From Candidatus Uhrbacteria bacterium (GTDB lineage Bacteria > Patescibacteriota > Patescibacteriia > UBA9934 > UBA10169), in contig DNYJ01000036.1 in NCBI GenBank assembly GCA_003505155.1, positions 392 to 27,589 of the forward strand: DNA of 27,198 nucleotides, given 5' to 3'. The notes beneath the pieces were generated by a model. The model was given only the letters and a program-made list of their open reading frames with translations. It did no database searches and had not been told where the DNA came from. Shown here in pieces: positions 22,899-27,198 of the stretch. Position 1 is the stretch's first letter; each line of letters begins with the position of its first letter. The position numbers and the translations under genes are program-made.

Positions 22899-25800
22899 CT
22901 ATCCTTCCGAACCTTCCGACGCGACTCCCGCGTCGTCATGAGAAGAGTCAGAAGGGATCTGTTCGGGTTCAGGCGACTCTCCATCGCTCGCTGGCTCTTC
23001 CCCAACAACCTCTTCGATTTCTTGAACTTCTTCAGTCTCTTCAACCTCTACCACTTCTATCACTTCCCCGGCTGCTCGCTCTGCTCGGCCGGGTCCGGCT
23101 CTGCCGGATACCACCTCTTCAACAATCGGCTCCGGTTCTTCCTCAATATCCGATTCTCCTTCTGGCGAAGATTCTTCGGCTGGGCTCGGAATGACAACCG
23201 GTAAAGTTTCTTCAACCTCTTGCATCTCTTCAACTTCTTGAACTGCTTCGACCTCTTCAACCTTCGGCGTCAAATCCGTTTCCTCCACCTCCGGCTCTTT
23301 CGGAACATCCGGCGTCTCAATGACAAGATCTTCTTCACGCTCAAAATCTTTGCGCACGCCGATGACATACCAGTCCACAAGAACGCCCGAGGATGAACCG
23401 CCGACTTGGACGATGTCAAACTTGCCGTCCTTACGATTCGTGACGTACACCGCAATCGGTGCGTTGGGGCTTGCGAGGATTCGCAGAGGCGCCATGTTGG
23501 AAACGACCGAAAGGAAGTTTGGATCTTCTTTGACGAGATCCACCGCTACCTTGCCGCCGGAAAGTTCTGCCGTGCCGGCAAGCGTTACGTACACTTCGGG
23601 GGAGGTCGTCGCGTAGGTATCCACAAGATCGCCGTTGTAAGCCTCAATCGTTGTTGTGAGCGTTCCGCGAGTTCGAAGATTGCCTTCCGTCGTGATCTCC
23701 CAAAGCATTCCCATGCCCGACATCGAGCCGATATTCAAAATGTCATTTGAACCGATGTAGAGATCGCCAGAAAGGTCGAGGCTCGAAAGTGAAGCGCCGC
23801 CCAAGCCGGAAGCCGTATTTTTCGCTGAAGTCGGAAGACCATTCCAGTACGTCGCATTGATGAAAGCGATGATCTTCCCCGACGCCTCCGAAAAATTCTC
23901 AAGAGCAAACCCAAGAATCATGCCGGCGTCTTCCGCCTTCATCGCCACGCCCGAAGCGGAAGAGACGGTGAGCGCGTCGCCAATCTTGATTTCCCCGCCC
24001 TCGTTTGACACGCGTGTCGGCACGCGACCGGCAAGCGCGATCGGATACTGCCCCTCCTTGTTGTCGCCCGCAAGAAACCCAGGACGAGTGGAAACAACAC
24101 CGGCAATGCGCGCACGAGTCTCGAGACTTGAACGCTCGACAGATTCTTTTTGCGAAGCAAAGACGACGATGTCGCCCGCTTCGAGATTTTGTGAAGAAGG
24201 AAACATCTCGGCAAAATCATAGCTTCCCGTCGCCCAGCCGCTCGCGTTCGTGCGCATGAAGTCGCCGCCAGAGCCTGCGCTGCCGTCGTAGAAAATGTAA
24301 CGATTGGTTTGGGGAGTCCCGCGGTCGGAGGGATAGAGATGGTCGCCAACGACGACGTCGCCCGCCACCGAGAAGCCTCCATCTTGATCCACATACGCCA
24401 CTTCCGCGTCCACCGCATTTTTGATCGAGAGACGATAATCGGTCGCGTTCGTCACGCTGGTGCGAAGAGAAAAGTCGCGGTCAGAGACGGCAATGTCGAA
24501 CGCCGAGCCGCGCAGAATGAGCGAGGAAGAATCAACCGCTGTGGCGGAGGGTGTCGCGTCCGAGAGCGAAGAGAGCACAAGATCCGTGTTCACACCCACC
24601 GCGCTCCCATCCGCCACAATTTTTCCCACCGGGTTCCACTGCAAACTCATAAACACTTCGATGGGACTTTCGGCTCCCGTATAACTCGCGAGAGCAAACC
24701 CGAGAATCATGCCGGGATCATCCGCCTTCTTCGCTTCTCCCGGAACGGAAGAACTCGTGAGCGCATCGCCCGGAGCGATCGCCCCGCCCTCCAAATTCAC
24801 CTTTACCGGCACACGTCCGGAAAGCGCGATAAACCGTTCGTTCGCACTCATAACATCGTCCTCACCGTTGCCAAGCATAAGTCCCGGGCTCGTCGAGACA
24901 ATACCGAAAAGCTGTTCGCCCGAGGTGCCCGAGGCTTTCACCAAATCACCCGCAGACGTAAGAGCCACCGCGTCTCCCGCCCCAAGCGCCACGTCCGCCA
25001 CCACATACGCCTCTGCAAGGTCGGCGGCACCCACACCTACAGCATCGTCTAAGAAAAGTGTTCCGTCCGTTTCGAGACGCATGAGGTCATTGTCAGAACT
25101 GATAACGCCGCCAATCGTCCAACGCAAGTCGGATCTTGCCCCATTCGTAATCGTCGCCGCGCCGGAAGCCGTATACATTTGCCAGTTGCCGGCGGTCCCG
25201 CCCCCATCGCTCCCAAGCACGCTGACGATGGCGAATCCTGCCGTGTCGCCCGTCATGACATCAAGTGTTGAATCTCCTGAAGCAGTCCGAACCGACGCAT
25301 CGCCTCCATCGAGCCGCAGATCTCCGTCTGCTTCGATATCGCCCACGGCATAGAGGTCGCCCGCGCCCGTCGCAAGCGCGTTATTCGTGTCAGGTGTCGC
25401 ATTGCCATCCACTTGAAAAAGCGATCCGTAAAAATAACCGGAATAGTTCGTGTCCCCGCCCGAAGCCGTTGAGCGTACGCCGTACGCCGCAGTCGTGCCG
25501 TCAACACCCGTTGTCGCAGAGACATTCACGCCGTAAATCGTCGGATCGGTGCTTGCCTGCGCCGTGTTCATCGTAACGTTGATGCCAGAAGGCGTGTTCG
25601 CGCTGTTAAGAGTCAAGCCTCCGGAAGAATCTAGCGAGACGGAAATCCCCCGGGCGTTATTGATTGTGCCGGCTGTGCCTTCCAGTCCGAGCTCAAGCCC
25701 ATTGAACGTCTCCATCGTTGCGGCAACGGACGGCGCAAAGTTTCCGTAAAAAAGATCGAGCGTGCCCGTTAGCGTTCCGGGAGAAGCATTGTAAAGAAGG

Positions 25801-27198
25801 GATCCGTTTACCGCGACGGCGCTATCAATATCGGCGACACCGTTCAGTGTCACCTCACCCAAGACGCCGTCCACATCCGCCCAAGTTGAAGCCGCCGAAG
25901 CCGACGCTTTTCCGCGCACGCCAGACATGGATCCGGCGTAGGTAACAGCCCCCGTCGTGGACGCCGTCCCGCTCAAGCCGATCAAGGCTCCGGACCCGCC
26001 GGAGGCCACCGCCGAAGCGGAGGTGAATTTTCCTCCCGCGGCTTCTGTCGTAAATGCCGCCGTTGTGTTCGTGAGAGAAGACAAAACACTCGAGCAATTG
26101 GAAGTGCAAGCAAGACTTTCGGTGAGCGTCAGTGTGTCGAGTGTCCCGACCGAAGCCGTGCCGCCAATCGCCGTATGTCCACCGATATCGAAATTGCCCG
26201 TACCGGCACTGATATTTTGATTGTTCGTTGTGTTGATGGAAAGCGTGCCGCCCGCCGCCGTCTCAATGGAGCCGGCAGAAATCGTCATGTCCGAACCGAA
26301 GAGAACGGAACCGTCGGTGTAAAAATTCCCCTCGACGCCAAAAAGCCCCGCAACGAAAAGATCGTCTCCTCCAAGACTGAATCCGACGTTCGCCAGCGTC
26401 TCCGTCGCGGACGTGGAAGCGCCTACGACAAGATCGCCTCCGAAGAAACCGTCGTCCACGGCCTCGAAGTCGTCGCCCACGCGCAAGTCGGACGCGCCGG
26501 AGGAACTCACATAGGTAAACGCCGCGTCGGTTCCCACAATCGCGGCCGCATCGTCTTCATACGTGCCGTTCGTCCCCACTTCCCAAAGCGAAGCGCCTGC
26601 GGGAATGTCGGAGGTGAAGGCCACGGTTCCCGTACCGTTTTGAAACGTGATGGTGCGATCAGAAACCGTAGGATTCGTGATGGCAAAAATCGTCTCGAAA
26701 TCATCGGCGGAAGACCCCTCAAATACGAGCGCGTTCGTTCCGGCAAAAACGGCTCCCGTAAAATCATAACTGCCAGCCGCCGTGTCGCCCGAGTTGAAAA
26801 GGAAGACATCGTCCACGTCGAGCGTGTCGCCCGTCAGCGTCAGACTCGAACCGCCCACGAGGTTTGTGTTGTCGGAAATGTCCACACTGCTTAAGACCGC
26901 AAGCGAGCCAAGACCGAGGTTCGTGCGAGCCGTTGCCGCACTGCCAACGTCGGAAAGGTTGTTGCTTCCGAGAAGAAAGGAGGCCGAATCCACGCCGTCG
27001 AGCGTTTCAGCATTCAGCGCGTAGGGTGCGGCGGTCAGTCGTTTGCGTGGAGAAAGTGGCTCGCCCCCGACGGTTACGCGCAGATACAGGGCCGCATTGT
27101 CGGCAAAAATCGCGTCGCCGATCGCGGCGTACGCCGGGCTGGCGCCCGTGTCTCCCAAGTCTTCGGAAAAGAGGCCATCGGTTAACGTGATAGTTCGA
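22899..27198 (-). CDS. Large fibre-like surface protein, C-terminal part
   Basis: At least 1432 codons; the frame is open to the right edge, so the N-terminus, and any signal peptide, is missing. The first visible part has RLTAAPYALNAETLDG and NNLSDVGSAATARTNLGLG, a phage-tail-fibre style motif. Long Gly/Ser/Thr/Ala-rich beta-type sequence follows. A ~110-residue domain occurs twice (DNA about 24610-25040 and 23835-24232), each starting DLAE/DFAE and containing GIVST.PG or GVVST.PG, then GRVP..V and GMILGFAL. It resembles phage-type S74/G2-like processing domains, a loose comparison. The last ~130 residues are an extremely acidic Glu/Val tail. No LPXTG or C-terminal membrane helix is seen. 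A promoter would lie outside the window. Confidence 0.75.
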   Translation of the reverse strand, partial: RTITLTDGLFSEDLGDTGASPAYAAIGDAIFADNAALYLRVTVGGEPLSPRKRLTAAPYALNAETLDGVDSASFLLGSNNLSDVGSAATARTNLGLGSLAVLSSVDISDNTNLVGGSSLTLTGDTLDVDDVFLFNSGDTAAGSYDFTGAVFAGTNALVFEGSSADDFETIFAITNPTVSDRTITFQNGTGTVAFTSDIPAGASLWEVGTNGTYEDDAAAIVGTDAAFTYVSSSGASDLRVGDDFEAVDDGFFGGDLVVGASTSATETLANVGFSLGGDDLFVAGLFGVEGNFYTDGSVLFGSDMTISAGSIETAAGGTLSINTTNNQNISAGTGNFDIGGHTAIGGTASVGTLDTLTLTESLACTSNCSSVLSSLTNTTAAFTTEAAGGKFTSASAVASGGSGALIGLSGTASTTGAVTYAGSMSGVRGKASASAASTWADVDGVLGEVTLNGVADIDSAVAVNGSLLYNASPGTLTGTLDLFYGNFAPSVAATMETFNGLELGLEGTAGTINNARGISVSLDSSGGLTLNSANTPSGINVTMNTAQASTDPTIYGVNVSATTGVDGTTAAYGVRSTASGGDTNYSGYFYGSLFQVDGNATPDTNNALATGAGDLYAVGDIEADGDLRLDGGDASVRTASGDSTLDVMTGDTAGFAIVSVLGSDGGGTAGNWQMYTASGAATITNGARSDLRWTIGGVISSDNDLMRLETDGTLFLDDAVGVGAADLAEAYVVADVALGAGDAVALTSAGDLVKASGTSGEQLFGIVSTSPGLMLGNGEDDVMSANERFIALSGRVPVKVNLEGGAIAPGDALTSSSVPGEAKKADDPGMILGFALASYTGAESPIEVFMSLQWNPVGKIVADGSAVGVNTDLVLSSLSDATPSATAVDSSSLILRGSAFDIAVSDRDFSLRTSVTNATDYRLSIKNAVDAEVAYVDQDGGFSVAGDVVVGDHLYPSDRGTPQTNRYIFYDGSAGSGGDFMRTNASGWATGSYDFAEMFPSSQNLEAGDIVVFASQKESVERSSLETRARIAGVVSTRPGFLAGDNKEGQYPIALAGRVPTRVSNEGGEIKIGDALTVSSASGVAMKAEDAGMILGFALENFSEASGKIIAFINATYWNGLPTSAKNTASGLGGASLSSLDLSGDLYIGSNDILNIGSMSGMGMLWEITTEGNLRTRGTLTTTIEAYNGDLVDTYATTSPEVYVTLAGTAELSGGKVAVDLVKEDPNFLSVVSNMAPLRILASPNAPIAVYVTNRKDGKFDIVQVGGSSSGVLVDWYVIGVRKDFEREEDLVIETPDVPKEPEVEETDLTPKVEEVEAVQEVEEMQEVEETLPVVIPSPAEESSPEGESDIEEEPEPIVEEVVSGRAGPGRAERAAGEVIEVVEVEETEEVQEIEEVVGEEPASDGESPEPEQIPSDSSHDDAGVASEGSEG

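Overview
The window looks like chromosomal DNA of a small-genome bacterium, most likely a member of the Candidate Phyla Radiation (Patescibacteria, Parcubacteria-like). This is an inference from several things: a compact RpoB of about 1080 residues; a surface protein of phage-tail-fibre style with a very acidic tail; an O-antigen-ligase/TPR fusion; housekeeping genes that mostly lack Shine-Dalgarno (SD) sequences; and TGA used as a normal stop, which excludes the recoded Gracilibacteria/Absconditabacteria. No rRNA or phylogeny could be run, so the lineage is provisional.

Layout from left to right. (1) rpoC (partial) and rpoB on the minus strand. (2) A compositionally mosaic intergenic area (4285-5750): a GC-rich patch with two tiny SD-preceded reading frames and a terminator, then an AT-rich RelE/ParE-type toxin-antitoxin pair framed by two direct copies of a ~63-bp terminator-bearing repeat. 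(3) A plus-strand block for division, shape and DNA repair: ftsK-rodZ-like, then recA-nth. (4) A minus-strand translation/replication operon rpsF-ssb-rpsR-epmA-efp, with a clear promoter, a structured leader and a terminal hairpin. (5) A plus-strand THUMP/Trm11-like methyltransferase. (6) A minus-strand two-gene molybdenum hydroxylase cassette with its own SD-type translation signals, including a fused 2Fe-2S/Mo subunit and a FAD subunit carrying the four-cysteine insert of 4-hydroxybenzoyl-CoA reductase. (7) tRNA-Ala(GGC) and ychF on the plus strand. (8) On the minus strand, an O-antigen-ligase-like membrane protein with TPRs and, upstream of it, a very large surface protein that runs off the right edge.

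Three signals stand out beyond the genes. First, five genes (antitoxin, ftsK, methyltransferase, ychF, O-antigen ligase) have a -10 element ending only 8-11 nt before the ATG, so their mRNAs should be leaderless or nearly so. Second, two of these promoters (ftsK and methyltransferase) replace the -35 region with tandem heptads of consensus TACTNCC, placed in exactly the same register relative to an extended -10. Third, the molybdenum hydroxylase operon is translated by canonical SDs, unlike every housekeeping gene around it. With its metabolic function this points to horizontal acquisition, or possibly to an assembly join.

Functionally the core genes cover transcription (RNA polymerase), ribosome function (S6, S18, EF-P with its lysyl-ligase EpmA, tRNA-Ala, YchF), replication and repair (SSB, RecA, Nth, FtsK), and envelope or surface display (RodZ-like, O-antigen ligase, fibre protein). 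The hydroxylase is the metabolic outlier.
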